From: Flavobacteriales bacterium
GTDB taxonomy: Bacteria > Bacteroidota > Bacteroidia > Flavobacteriales > Flavobacteriaceae
Assembly: GCA_027067965.1 (NCBI GenBank)
Contig: JAMOUV010000010.1
Coordinates: 434,001-498,000 of the forward strand
Length of the DNA stretch: 64,000 bases
Direction: 5' to 3'
The notes under the pieces: model-generated
Databases searched by the model: none
The model's input: only the letters and a program-made list of their open reading frames with translations
Told to the model about the DNA's origin: nothing
Position numbers and translations under genes: made by a program
Shown here: piece by piece, positions 53,862-62,439 of the stretch
Numbering within the stretch: the stretch's first letter is position 1
Layout: each line of letters begins with the position of its first letter

Positions 53862-55280
53862 TCATTCATAAGACTTTAGCGTTAATTCCAAAAGTTTAAG
53901 TTTAAGTAAGTATTCGTACTTGGCATTGATATAATTGGTTTCGGCTTGGATTTTTCGCGATTTGATATTTTCCAATTCGTAGGGACTAATCAGTCCGGCC
54001 TTCAGTTTTTCCTGCGCATAACGATAAGCAATTTCCGCCGCTTCTTTGCTTTTTAAGGCGGCTCGTTCTTTTTCGCGTGCATTGGTCGCATCGGCATGTA
54101 ATTGATATATTCTGTGGCGCAATTCTTTGACTTGCTGACGAATCCTCATATCCGCCTTTTCCACTTCTATTTCGGCTTTCTGTACCCGCCGCCTGACCTG
54201 AAAGCGGTTAAACAGAGGGAAATTAATACTGAATCCGAAGGCCGTTCCGCTAAAATTTTTCAATTGCGTAAAATACGGGTCGGGCGGTCCTGTGACAGGA
54301 CGAAAATTCGGTGCCAATACATTTTCGTGCGTGGTTTCCGTCATGCCTATAACCCGGTAGGGTTGGTCGGGGTCGAGTTCCATCCCGATTATTTTTTCCC
54401 GGTTCATATAGCGTGAATTCCAACTCAAGAAAAACGAAACGGAAGGATAATAAGCACTCTTGGTGAATTTCAATTGTTTTTTAAGCAGGTTTTTTTGCGA
54501 AACGCTTATTAAATATTCGGGCATTTTGGTAATATGTTCTTCGAATAATAATTCCGCATTCTTTAAAAGCAGGGCTTCGTTTACGGGAAAATGATCCGGA
54601 TCGGTATCGATATCAAAATTTTTTACTTCGTCCAATTCCAAAAGCCGGGCAAGGTGCATCAGCGATAAATTCAAATCGTTTTTTGTCCGGATCCAATTAA
54701 AATAATCCTGTGCGGCTTGGGCCTCCATGTCTTTCAAGTCGCTTTGCGGCCGCACTCCCGACGAAACCAATTCTTTCATTTTTTTGACTTGGGCCAATCC
54801 GGCTTCCCACTGGCTTTCGGCGGCCCGAAGGGCTTCATGACTCATCAAGACTTGCAAATAGGCATTGGTAATATTGATTTCGATTTCTTTTTGCTTGTTC
54901 CTAAAACGATACTTGCTTAGCCATGAATTGGACTGGGCCAATTGCTTATTGAAATGCAAACCGAATCCTTGAAACAAGGGCATGTCGGCATTTAACCTGA
55001 CCGTATTTCCGAAAACCGTTTGATTTTCCAAAATACCCGTAGTTAAATTTTGTGTGAGTCCGTAATTCCAATAGGCCGAACTTCCGGCATTAATGGCGGG
55101 AAGGACCTGTTCTTTGGCATTTTTATAATCGATTTCGGCTAATTTCACGTCCAATTCGGCTTGTTTTAAACTCAAATTATTCTCCCGGGCATAATTCAAG
55201 CATTTTTCAAGCGACCAACGGGTTTGGGCCAAGCCCGTAAGCGAAAAAAACAATAGAATGATTAAAAACCGAAACCTCAT
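53862..55280 (-). CDS. TolC-family outer-membrane efflux protein
   Basis: 472 residues with signal peptide (LIILLFFSLTGLAQ). Two OEP repeats of long helices and short strands: SLEKCLNYARENNLSLKQAELDVKLAEIDYKNAKEQVLPAINAGSS begins the first, and ITKMPEYLISVSQKNLLKKQLKFTKSAYYPSVSFFLSWN the second. Forms a trimeric barrel with a periplasmic tunnel for RND or ABC exporters. No adaptor or pump gene follows, so the partner is elsewhere. It lies 83 bases upstream of sprE/porW, and the divergent T9SS cargo gene is on its other side. Confidence 0.93.
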   Translation of the reverse strand: MRFRFLIILLFFSLTGLAQTRWSLEKCLNYARENNLSLKQAELDVKLAEIDYKNAKEQVLPAINAGSSAYWNYGLTQNLTTGILENQTVFGNTVRLNADMPLFQGFGLHFNKQLAQSNSWLSKYRFRNKQKEIEINITNAYLQVLMSHEALRAAESQWEAGLAQVKKMKELVSSGVRPQSDLKDMEAQAAQDYFNWIRTKNDLNLSLMHLARLLELDEVKNFDIDTDPDHFPVNEALLLKNAELLFEEHITKMPEYLISVSQKNLLKKQLKFTKSAYYPSVSFFLSWNSRYMNREKIIGMELDPDQPYRVIGMTETTHENVLAPNFRPVTGPPDPYFTQLKNFSGTAFGFSINFPLFNRFQVRRRVQKAEIEVEKADMRIRQQVKELRHRIYQLHADATNAREKERAALKSKEAAEIAYRYAQEKLKAGLISPYELENIKSRKIQAETNYINAKYEYLLKLKLLELTLKSYE

Positions 55281-55436
55281 AAAATTTTACTTTTATACTA
55301 AAACTTACACGAAAGTTACAAAATAATCCATTTATAAAGTAAAATAATTAAAATGAATGAACTTTTTTAGTAACTTAGTATGATGAAAATTAAATTGGAA
55401 ATTATCCATTCGGTTAAACTGAAAAAAATTTTTGTT

Positions 55437-57155
55437 ATGAAACACATTTATTTTTTTCTCTCGCTTTTTTTATCGACTTTGGCTTACGGCCAAGCCACCG
55501 ATCTTTACTTCAGCATGTACGGTGAAGGTAGCAGTAATAATAAATTCCTCGAAATTTATAATGGCACCGGATCAGATATGGATTTAAGTATTTATAAGGT
55601 GGAATTGTACACCAATGGTGATACGACGGTCACCCATTCTTTGTCCTTGAGCGGTACCTTACCGGCCGGCGATGTGTATGTAATCGCCCATGCCAGTGCC
55701 GATCAGACCATATTAAACGCCGCCGACACCACGCATACGGTATGTTATTTTAATGGCGACGATGCCATTGTGTTAAAAAAGAATGATAATCCTTTGGATG
55801 TAATAGGGGTAGTAGGCGAACGGCCCAGCTCAGGCGGTTGGGATGTAGCCGGTGTGGCTCATGCCACCAAAGACCATACGCTTGTGCGTAAGCCCACCGT
55901 ATGTAGTCCTACTACCGACTGGAGCGCTTCGGCCGGAACCGACGAAAACAGTTCGCAATGGAATGTTTTGGCTCGCGACGGCGGATGGGACCAATTGGGT
56001 TCGCATAACGGTTGCTCCAATGCGCCGACCTTGCTAATTACTTCTCCGTCGAATAATCAGGTATTCAGTCCGGAAACCACCGCGGTGGATGTGGAATTTC
56101 AAGTAACTAATTTCACTGTGGCCCAATCGGGCGGTGACGGATATATTGTCTATACGGTGGACGGCGGCACACCACAGGACAAATACAATACCGATCCCAT
56201 TCATCTCACGGGACTCACGCAAGGCACACATACGGTGGAATTGGAATTGGTGGACAACAACGGCCATTCACTCAATCCCGCCGTAACCGATGAGGTGAGT
56301 TTTATTATCGCATCCTATACGCAGGTTGCCAATTTAACCGATTTGCGAGCCGGCACCCTTGGAGATTATTATGAAATCACAGGCGAGGTCATTCTTACGG
56401 CCGGTGAAAAATTCAGCAGTTATTTAAAAGCATTTGTCCAAGATGCCAATGCCGGTATTATGATTTATGACCGCCACGATGTCATTGACCCAACCCAATA
56501 TTCTATTTATGACGGCATCACGGGACTCAAAGGTAAACTGACCGAATACAGAGGCACGTTGGAACTTATTCCGACGGTCGATCCGGGACCGAGTTCTTCC
56601 GGCAATACCGTGACTCCCCAGACAGTTACTTTGTCAGATTATAAAAATAATCGCGAAGATTACGAATCGGAATTAATTAAGATTGTTTCCGTACAAATCG
56701 ATCCGGATAATGACACGCAATTTCAGTTGAACCATAATTACGATTTATACGATGCCAATGATACCATTGTTTTACGAGTTATATTTACGGCTTTGGAAGG
56801 CAAAACCATCCCTACTGACGCATTGGATGTAACGGGAATCGGAGGGGAATACCGTGGAAATTCGCAAATTTATCCGCGCGACGAAAACGATTTGGAACAA
56901 GCCCAATCCATTATAAAAAACGAAATTCCGGGTCTTCGGGTTTATCCTAATCCCGTGACGAACGGCGTAGTATTTATTCAAACGCCTGACAATGAAGCCA
57001 AAAAAGTGGAAATTATCGCTATTTCGGGAAAAACCGTTTATTCCGCCACGCTCGATGCCAACGGAAAAATACGGATTTCTTTAGAACCGGGAGTGTATAT
57101 GATAAAAGTTATTGAACGCAACAAAACGGGTATGGCCAAGTTGTTAATACGTTGA
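55437..57155 (+). CDS. Secreted protein with lamin-tail domain and T9SS type A sorting signal
   Basis: 572 residues from the ATG at 55437, which gives the signal peptide HIYFFLSLFLSTLAYG; an ATG 19 codons upstream is less likely. Residues about 22-155 form a lamin-tail domain (DLYFSMYGEGSSNNKFLEIYNG, YVIAHASAD, NGDDAIVLKKN). Then an Ig-like part with chitobiase-type VDGGTPQDKYNTDPIHLTGLTQGTH (about 205-290) and an OB-like DUF5689-type domain (about 295-490). The C-terminus (VYPNPVTNGVVFIQT ... GVYMIKVIERNKTGMAKLLIR) is a type A sorting domain. Exported and surface-attached or released. No catalytic motif; lamin-tail proteins are often linked to nucleases. Confidence 0.93.
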   Translation: MKHIYFFLSLFLSTLAYGQATDLYFSMYGEGSSNNKFLEIYNGTGSDMDLSIYKVELYTNGDTTVTHSLSLSGTLPAGDVYVIAHASADQTILNAADTTHTVCYFNGDDAIVLKKNDNPLDVIGVVGERPSSGGWDVAGVAHATKDHTLVRKPTVCSPTTDWSASAGTDENSSQWNVLARDGGWDQLGSHNGCSNAPTLLITSPSNNQVFSPETTAVDVEFQVTNFTVAQSGGDGYIVYTVDGGTPQDKYNTDPIHLTGLTQGTHTVELELVDNNGHSLNPAVTDEVSFIIASYTQVANLTDLRAGTLGDYYEITGEVILTAGEKFSSYLKAFVQDANAGIMIYDRHDVIDPTQYSIYDGITGLKGKLTEYRGTLELIPTVDPGPSSSGNTVTPQTVTLSDYKNNREDYESELIKIVSVQIDPDNDTQFQLNHNYDLYDANDTIVLRVIFTALEGKTIPTDALDVTGIGGEYRGNSQIYPRDENDLEQAQSIIKNEIPGLRVYPNPVTNGVVFIQTPDNEAKKVEIIAISGKTVYSATLDANGKIRISLEPGVYMIKVIERNKTGMAKLLIR

Positions 57156-57180
57156 AACGATTTAATCGAATTTTTCCATC

Positions 57181-57212
57181 AAGAGACCCCCGGCAAGGCG
57201 GTCTCTTTTTTT
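57181..57212 (+). terminator. Rho-independent terminator of the T9SS cargo gene
   Basis: Stem AGAGACC / GGTCTCT around an 11-base loop, followed by a run of seven T, 26 bases after the stop codon. Confidence 0.85.
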
Positions 57213-57246
57213 AATGATTTAATTAAATTACTTACTATTTAATAAA

Positions 57247-57274
57247 AAGAGGGGAAGATAAAAATTCCCCTCTT
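57247..57274 (-). terminator. Hairpin, terminator for the leftward gene
   Basis: Perfect 10-bp stem AAGAGGGGAA / TTCCCCTCTT with an 8-base loop. On the minus strand it is followed by TTTATT, and it lies 25 bases after the stop of the gene at 57300. Confidence 0.75.
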
Positions 57275-57299
57275 AAGTAACTTGCGATATAAGTACATG

Positions 57300-58367
57300 T
57301 CAAGCGATATCCATAGCACTTTCCGGTTTTTCTTCCATCAAGCGAATATTTTCGGCCTTTTGCGGCAAGGTTACAATTTTTGTTTTGCTCACTACTCTTT
57401 CAGGCAAGTGAATTTCTTTTCCCCTTACATGAATGACGGTAGGTTTAATGGTCATTTTGTAACTTATTTTGATGCCATAAACTTTGTTTCCGAATCTATT
57501 TTTGAAACAACTCGGGCCTTCCATTTGGATATCAAAAGCATCGGCGGGGAAATAAATTCGTTTGGCATAATCACGTTTTCTACCGGGATGATAATATACC
57601 AACCATAATACTTTGGCTTTCCCTTTGTATTTTACTTCGGTGGGAATGTAAGTTTCGGCCTTTTTTTCTTCTTTTAATAAACTTTCGACGAATTCTTCCG
57701 TATTACCGAAATCTTCTTCACTTTTGCTTTCATAATAACGGTCCCAACCGTTTACCGATGCCACCATATTGGCAAGGGTTACCGAACGTTCTTTTTCCGC
57801 ATTAATTAATTTGTCAATCAATTGACGCATTTTTTTATCGAAGTGGGATTTGAAACTTTCCAAATAGGGCAATGCCGAGAGCAAATCCACGCTTACTTTC
57901 AGTTTATCCAAACAAGCCACATTTTCACAAAGCACCATGGCTTTTCGTATTTCACAAAAACTTTTGCGTAAATCTTCCAAAATAGTGGCATCTTGTTTTA
58001 GAGTAAATAAAGATGAAGTAAGTTCTTCGATGACTTGTGAAGGAATTTTCTTTAATTCGTCTTCCACATCGATTTCTTTTTTCCAAGGGTCGTAATGTTT
58101 ATCGAAACCTTTGGATTTAGCCACATAATTGGCGGTTTTAACCGTTACGCGGTTTTCTTCAATGGCTACTTGTCTTAATTCGTCAATTTGGTCTTTGAAT
58201 TTCTTTTTCCAGAAAGGCGAATAAGTTAGTGTGCACAAATAATCGCTCCGTTTTTTTAAATCGGTAAGTTGCGCGGCATTTCTAACCGCCAGCATTTCGT
58301 CGCGGATAATACAGTTTATTCTTCTGATATCATCAACGCTTTCTACTTTTCCGTAAATTCTTCCCAT
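57300..58367 (-). CDS. Protein of unknown function with an internal duplication
   Basis: 355 residues, no signal peptide, no known motif. I find two copies of a helical unit of about 80 residues: about 13-93 and 131-213. They align without gaps for most of their length and share a closing pattern: VTVKTANYVAKSKGFDKHYD in the first, VTLANMVASVNGWDRYYE in the second. After them comes a basic, beta-type C-terminal domain (about 240-335: KYKGKAKVLWLVYYHPGRKRDYAKRIYF). It is cytoplasmic by the lack of signals. The gene is flanked by a terminator hairpin and stands alone. Function not inferred. Confidence 0.75.
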   Translation of the reverse strand: MGRIYGKVESVDDIRRINCIIRDEMLAVRNAAQLTDLKKRSDYLCTLTYSPFWKKKFKDQIDELRQVAIEENRVTVKTANYVAKSKGFDKHYDPWKKEIDVEDELKKIPSQVIEELTSSLFTLKQDATILEDLRKSFCEIRKAMVLCENVACLDKLKVSVDLLSALPYLESFKSHFDKKMRQLIDKLINAEKERSVTLANMVASVNGWDRYYESKSEEDFGNTEEFVESLLKEEKKAETYIPTEVKYKGKAKVLWLVYYHPGRKRDYAKRIYFPADAFDIQMEGPSCFKNRFGNKVYGIKISYKMTIKPTVIHVRGKEIHLPERVVSKTKIVTLPQKAENIRLMEEKPESAMDIA

Positions 58368-58483
58368 AATTGTAACTTTTAATTTTAAATAAAGTTACAA
58401 TAAAATTTAAGGGATGTCAATGTTTTAAGATTGTTTTTTGAAAAATCGCACGATTTTAATTGAAATACGGAGGAATCGCCTGA

Positions 58484-59716
58484 TTATTTAAGTTTCTTAC
58501 ATGACATTTTCTTTTTAATTTTTTTCGGAACCGCGTCCTTATGGACCATAATCATAGTGGTTTTGTATTTAAAATAAGGATAGGAAGCAAAGAAATACCC
58601 GTTCAAATCATTCGTATCGCCCCAGGAATTTTTGACTATAAAATATTTTTTTCCGGTTTGGTCTTTTACGATACCTACTATGTGCATGCCGTGATCGTCG
58701 GTAGTAAGTTTACGTTCAAAGGCATCCTGCCGCATTTCCTGCGTTACTTCCACTTCTTTTACAGGTTGCATGAATCCATTAGGTACTTTTTCTCCTTTGA
58801 TAAGGAGGAATTTTTCTTTGGATTTTCTGTCGGAGACCGTTCGTTCATCTTCAGGTACAATGGCCAATCCGTTACGGTGTGAAAAACCTTTTTCGGACAC
58901 ATCACTTCCCCAGGCCACGGTATATCCGTTCATGATGGCGTGTTCGGCAATTTCCGTTAATTCATCCACTTTGACGTTAAATGCTTGTTCGAAATTCCAA
59001 TTATCCGGAATTTCCAAAGCAAACCAAGTATAAAACGGATGATGGGTAAAGGATGTAAATTCCACATAATCATCGGGATTAATTTCAAGATATTGCATGA
59101 AAGAAATCGGAGTAAAGGTTTTGCCGAAAATTTCAAATTTTAAATCTTCGGTATTTTCGGGTACATTTCCCAGATAAGCGTTTAACACGCCTTTAAATGC
59201 CGGAAGCCATGCGGTGGTCAGTTTTCTTCCCTGTGGCTTTTTGTTCAATGCTTCAAGCATGGATTTTAAAACGGCGTGTAATTCGCTATGATTATGTTTA
59301 TTTTCTCCGTATGCCAAACCGGGATAAACATGTTCGGGTACCAAGCCATGGTTTCTGATTACCCAAGGGATGTCATGAAACAGTCCACCCTGACCGAAAT
59401 TATTATGTCCGTCTCGACGCAAATAATTTTGGGCTTTGCCCACATAAGCGTTGCGAGCTATCCACATTTCCGAAAGATTTACTTGCGGCTTCCCTTTTCG
59501 CAATGCTTCGGACTCTAAAAACGACATGGTGGAAAAACTCCAACATGTTCCGGTGCGATATTGATTTTTCACCGGCGTTACATCCAATTGTTTTACAATA
59601 GTAAATTGATACTCACTACCTTCCTGATTGGTGAGATTTTGTTTTTCGAAAGGTTTTTGAGCGAGCGAACTAAATGTAAAAGAGACAACTACAAAATAGA
59701 AGATTAATTTTTTCAT
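58484..59716 (-). CDS. Secreted cysteine peptidase, C1B (bleomycin hydrolase) type
   Basis: 410 residues from the ATG at 59716, which gives a signal peptide (LIFYFVVVSFTFSSLAQ). Catalytic Cys58 is in TGTCWSFSTMSFLESE, His342 in DDHGMHIVGI and Asn363 in KNSWGD; this order and the spacing match peptidase C1B. The mid-region PFYTWFALEIPDNW and VNLSEMWIARNAYV follow the family. Unlike cytosolic bleomycin hydrolase it would be exported to the periplasm. No propeptide is obvious. Upstream is a perfect -7 box. Confidence 0.93.
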   Translation of the reverse strand: MKKLIFYFVVVSFTFSSLAQKPFEKQNLTNQEGSEYQFTIVKQLDVTPVKNQYRTGTCWSFSTMSFLESEALRKGKPQVNLSEMWIARNAYVGKAQNYLRRDGHNNFGQGGLFHDIPWVIRNHGLVPEHVYPGLAYGENKHNHSELHAVLKSMLEALNKKPQGRKLTTAWLPAFKGVLNAYLGNVPENTEDLKFEIFGKTFTPISFMQYLEINPDDYVEFTSFTHHPFYTWFALEIPDNWNFEQAFNVKVDELTEIAEHAIMNGYTVAWGSDVSEKGFSHRNGLAIVPEDERTVSDRKSKEKFLLIKGEKVPNGFMQPVKEVEVTQEMRQDAFERKLTTDDHGMHIVGIVKDQTGKKYFIVKNSWGDTNDLNGYFFASYPYFKYKTTMIMVHKDAVPKKIKKKMSCKKLK

Positions 59717-59740
59717 GACTGGGATTTTATCATTTTTTAT

Positions 59741-59748
59741 CAAATATA
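59741..59748 (-). promoter_or_regulatory. Predicted peptidase -7 promoter box
   Basis: TATATTTG on the minus strand, 24 bases before the start codon; a TTG lies about 21 bases upstream. Confidence 0.55.
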
Positions 59749-59897
59749 CACAAATTTTATCCATCAAATCAAAAAAAAATAAAACAAAAATTTGAAATTA
59801 TTATTTTTTAAATTTTTCTATCCGAAAAGGATATTATGTCGGATTGCCATGTACTCATTCGAACCTTTGACCGGAAAATAATGGATAAAAAAATTGC

Positions 59898-59905
59898 TAT
59901 CTTTG
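59898..59905 (+). promoter_or_regulatory. Predicted Nudix gene -7 box, next to the start codon
   Basis: TATCTTTG ends 4 bases before the ATG at 59910. A transcript starting the usual 6-8 bases downstream would have no leader, or would begin at the ATG. Confidence 0.5.
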
Positions 59906-59909
59906 GATA

Positions 59910-60548
59910 ATGCGATGGGAAAGTTTTATCGGAAAAATTCCGGAATTGACACACTACGTTCCCGACCGGAAAAAAGGGTCGGAACAAGGTAAAATTTTGC
60001 CCTATCGTGACGAATTACTCCGGCGATTTCCGGACATAAAATACCGGCCGGCGGCCGTATTGATTTTGTTTTATCCCGATTTATCCGGAAATGTACACAC
60101 GGTTTTGATCGAGCGCAATTGGTATGACGGCGTACACTCGGGACAAATTGCCTTTCCCGGCGGAAAAGCCGAACCGCATGATAAAAATTTACAACAGACG
60201 GCTTTACGCGAAACCGAAGAAGAATTGGGTGTGCCGGCTAAAAATATGGAAATAATTTGTCCATTAAACCGTGTAAAAATTCCCGTAAGCGGTTTTGAAG
60301 TAACTCCCTTTTTGGCATATACCGAAAAACGCCCTTCGTTTGTGCCCGATCCGGCGGAAGTGCGAAACATATTGGAAGTACCGGTCGATTATTTGCTTCA
60401 AACTCCGTGGCAAGTCGAAGAGCGTTTGTTTGAGGAAAAATTTTATACCGTTTATTTTTTGCCCTTAAAAAATTATAAAATCTGGGGCGCTACGGCCATG
60501 GTAATCGCCGAACTACGGGATATATTTAAACATCATGCGGATTTTTAG
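59910..60548 (+). CDS. Nudix hydrolase, CoA pyrophosphatase type
   Basis: 212 residues. Nudix box at about 84-107: GGKAEPHDKNLQQTALRETE followed by EELGV, with the metal-binding REtEE set at 100-104. The preceding SGQIAFPGG and the spacing match the NUDT7/YeaB CoA pyrophosphatase group, which cuts CoA to 4'-phosphopantetheine and ADP derivatives. An N-terminal helical lead (PELTHYVPDRKKGSEQG) is usual for Bacteroidota members. The start is close to the promoter box. The acyltransferase gene follows 34 bases later on the same strand. Confidence 0.9.
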   Translation: MRWESFIGKIPELTHYVPDRKKGSEQGKILPYRDELLRRFPDIKYRPAAVLILFYPDLSGNVHTVLIERNWYDGVHSGQIAFPGGKAEPHDKNLQQTALRETEEELGVPAKNMEIICPLNRVKIPVSGFEVTPFLAYTEKRPSFVPDPAEVRNILEVPVDYLLQTPWQVEERLFEEKFYTVYFLPLKNYKIWGATAMVIAELRDIFKHHADF

Positions 60549-60582
60549 TAATTTTGTTATTTACAAACGATGAATATTGATT

Positions 60583-61389
60583 ATGGGTTGGTTTAAAAAA
60601 GACGTTTTCGGTTATTATATTTTTCTGAAAAAGATATTGATTTTTATATTGGGCATCATATCTCACAGGCGTTACCACGGGTTTAATAAATTAAAAGTCG
60701 AAGGAATGGATATTTTACGTATCCTTCCCGACGATCAAGTATTGTTTATTTCGAATCACCAAACTTATTTTGCCGATGTGGCGGCCATGTTACATGTGTT
60801 CAATGCGGCACTTAACGGTCAAAACGATTTATCGCATCCGTTAAAATATCTTACGAATATCAAACATAATATTTATTATGTGGCGGCCAAGGAAACCATG
60901 GAATCCAATTGGTTGGCCAAAATGTTCAAACTGGTGGGTGCTATTACCGTGGAACGCACTTGGCGCCATGCGGGAAAATCCGTCAAACGTCCCGTAAAAT
61001 TCAAAGATATTTCCAATATCTCCAAAGCCATACAAAACGGATGGGTCATTACCTTTCCGCAAGGCACCACGCGGCCGTTCAAACCTATTCGCAAGGGAAC
61101 GGCCCATATTATTAAGGAAAACAAACCTATTGTTATTCCGATTGTTATCGACGGTTTTCGTCGCGCCTTCGACCGGAAGGGCTTGCAAATCAAAAAACGC
61201 GGCATTCTGCAAACCATGGTAATCAAACCGCCCCTTCCTATTGATTATGAGAATGATACGATTGACGATATTGTAGAAAAAATCGAATACGCCATCGAAC
61301 AACATCCCGATATGATTAAAGTCTTGCCAAAAGAAGAATTGGAAGAAATGCAAAAATTGGATAAAGAACGTAAGTTTTGGAAATACTAA
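60583..61389 (+). CDS. Lysophospholipid acyltransferase family protein
   Basis: 268 residues from the ATG at 60583 (a TTG two codons earlier is possible). PlsC-type acyltransferase: SNHQTYFAD at 57-65 is the catalytic block, with five residues between His59 and Asp65 instead of the usual four; FPQGTTRPFKP replaces the FPEGTRS motif. RKGTAHIIKENKPIVIPIVIDG completes the fold. It probably adds an acyl chain to a glycerophospholipid or an ornithine/amino-lipid; the variant motifs leave the acceptor uncertain. No signal peptide, one hydrophobic stretch near 15-27 that may be membrane-associated. Confidence 0.85.
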   Translation: MGWFKKDVFGYYIFLKKILIFILGIISHRRYHGFNKLKVEGMDILRILPDDQVLFISNHQTYFADVAAMLHVFNAALNGQNDLSHPLKYLTNIKHNIYYVAAKETMESNWLAKMFKLVGAITVERTWRHAGKSVKRPVKFKDISNISKAIQNGWVITFPQGTTRPFKPIRKGTAHIIKENKPIVIPIVIDGFRRAFDRKGLQIKKRGILQTMVIKPPLPIDYENDTIDDIVEKIEYAIEQHPDMIKVLPKEELEEMQKLDKERKFWKY

Positions 61390-61390
61390 T

Positions 61391-61821
61391 GGACTTTTAC
61401 TTTTACGTTACTTTTACTTAGGAAATGAGGAATTTCAGGAATTATAAAATTTGGCAAGAAAGTTTGGATTTGGTGACGGATGTGTATAAACTTATTGCAT
61501 TATTTCCGCCTGAGGAAAAATACGGCTTGCGTTCACAAATTTCCCGTACGGCTGTATCCGTTCCTTCCAATATCGCCGAAGGAAGCTCAAGAAATAGTGA
61601 ACACGAATTTATTCGTTATTTGGAAATTGCCATAGGTTCTGCTTTTGAATTTGAAACACAATTATTGATTGCTCAAAAATTAAATCTTATCCGGGACGAA
61701 TTAGTGAATGATATTTTGGAAAAATTGAACCATATTCAAAAACAAATTCAAAATTTGATTATTTCCATCAAAATAAACCAATCGAAAAATTAGTAAAGGT
61801 AAAAGTGAAAGCGAAAGTTTC
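61391..61821. repeat. IVP element E: four-helix gene between inverted short-repeat arms
   Basis: The left arm (61391-61420) is ACTTTTACTTTTACGTTAC-type, the right arm (61790-61821) AGTAAAGGTAAAAGTGAAAG-type. The two are roughly 80 percent complementary over 28 bases with a one-base slip. The left arm starts 2 bases after the acyltransferase stop, and the right arm ends 3 bases before the FAH-family start. Confidence 0.7.
61425..61793 (+). CDS. Four-helix-bundle protein (IVP/S23-like)
   Basis: 122 residues, all helical, with QISRTAVSVPSNIAEGSSRN at about 39-58, the most typical form of the family motif. It is the only rightward copy in the window and reads with both its rightward neighbours, which supports the rule that the gene always follows the direction of the surrounding transcript. 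Its sequence differs widely from the four copies in the left half. Confidence 0.92.
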   Translation: MRNFRNYKIWQESLDLVTDVYKLIALFPPEEKYGLRSQISRTAVSVPSNIAEGSSRNSEHEFIRYLEIAIGSAFEFETQLLIAQKLNLIRDELVNDILEKLNHIQKQIQNLIISIKINQSKN

Positions 61822-61824
61822 AAT

Positions 61825-62439
61825 ATGAAAATAATCTGCATAGGCCGCAATTACGCCAAACATATAGAAGAGCTCCGGAACGAACGCCCGAAGGAGCCGG
61901 TGATTTTTATGAAGCCGGACAGTGCGGTAGTGCCTAAGGGTAATCCGTTGTTTTTACCGGATTTTTCGGATGAGGTGCACTACGAAACCGAATTGGTGCT
62001 GCGTATCAACCGTTTGGGGAAACATATTCCCGTCGAAAAAGCCCATCAATATTACGACGCCATAGGATTGGGAATTGACGTGACCGCCCGGGATGTGCAG
62101 CGGCAATTGAAAGCCAAAGGACTGCCCTGGGAAAAAGCCAAAGCGTTCGATTTTTCGGCCGTGGTGAGCCGGGAATTTATTCCCGTGGATGCATTCGACG
62201 ACTTGAATGACATTGATTTCTCGTTGAAAATCAACGGTAAAGCCGTACAACAAGGCAATAGCGAACACATGCTTTGGAAGTTTGACGAATTGGTGGCGTA
62301 TGTGTCGAAATTTTTTACCTTGCGCACGGGCGATTTAATTTTTACCGGGACGCCCGAAGGCGTGGGACGTCTGGAGCGGGACATGATCCTGGAAGGTTTT
62401 ATCGGAGATAAAAGCATGTTTAAAATAAGAGTAAAATGA
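61825..62439 (+). CDS. Fumarylacetoacetate hydrolase family protein
   Basis: 204 residues, the short FAH form (YcgM-like acylpyruvase). CIGRNYAKHIEELRNERPKEPVIFMKPDSAV at the start, HYETELVLRI and GLGIDVTARDVQ with the metal-binding Glu/Asp, and GDLIFTGTPEGVGRLE at the end. Members cleave acylpyruvates or decarboxylate oxaloacetate; the substrate is not settled by sequence. It overlaps cinA by four bases (ATGA), so the two are translated together. Confidence 0.92.
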   Translation: MKIICIGRNYAKHIEELRNERPKEPVIFMKPDSAVVPKGNPLFLPDFSDEVHYETELVLRINRLGKHIPVEKAHQYYDAIGLGIDVTARDVQRQLKAKGLPWEKAKAFDFSAVVSREFIPVDAFDDLNDIDFSLKINGKAVQQGNSEHMLWKFDELVAYVSKFFTLRTGDLIFTGTPEGVGRLERDMILEGFIGDKSMFKIRVK

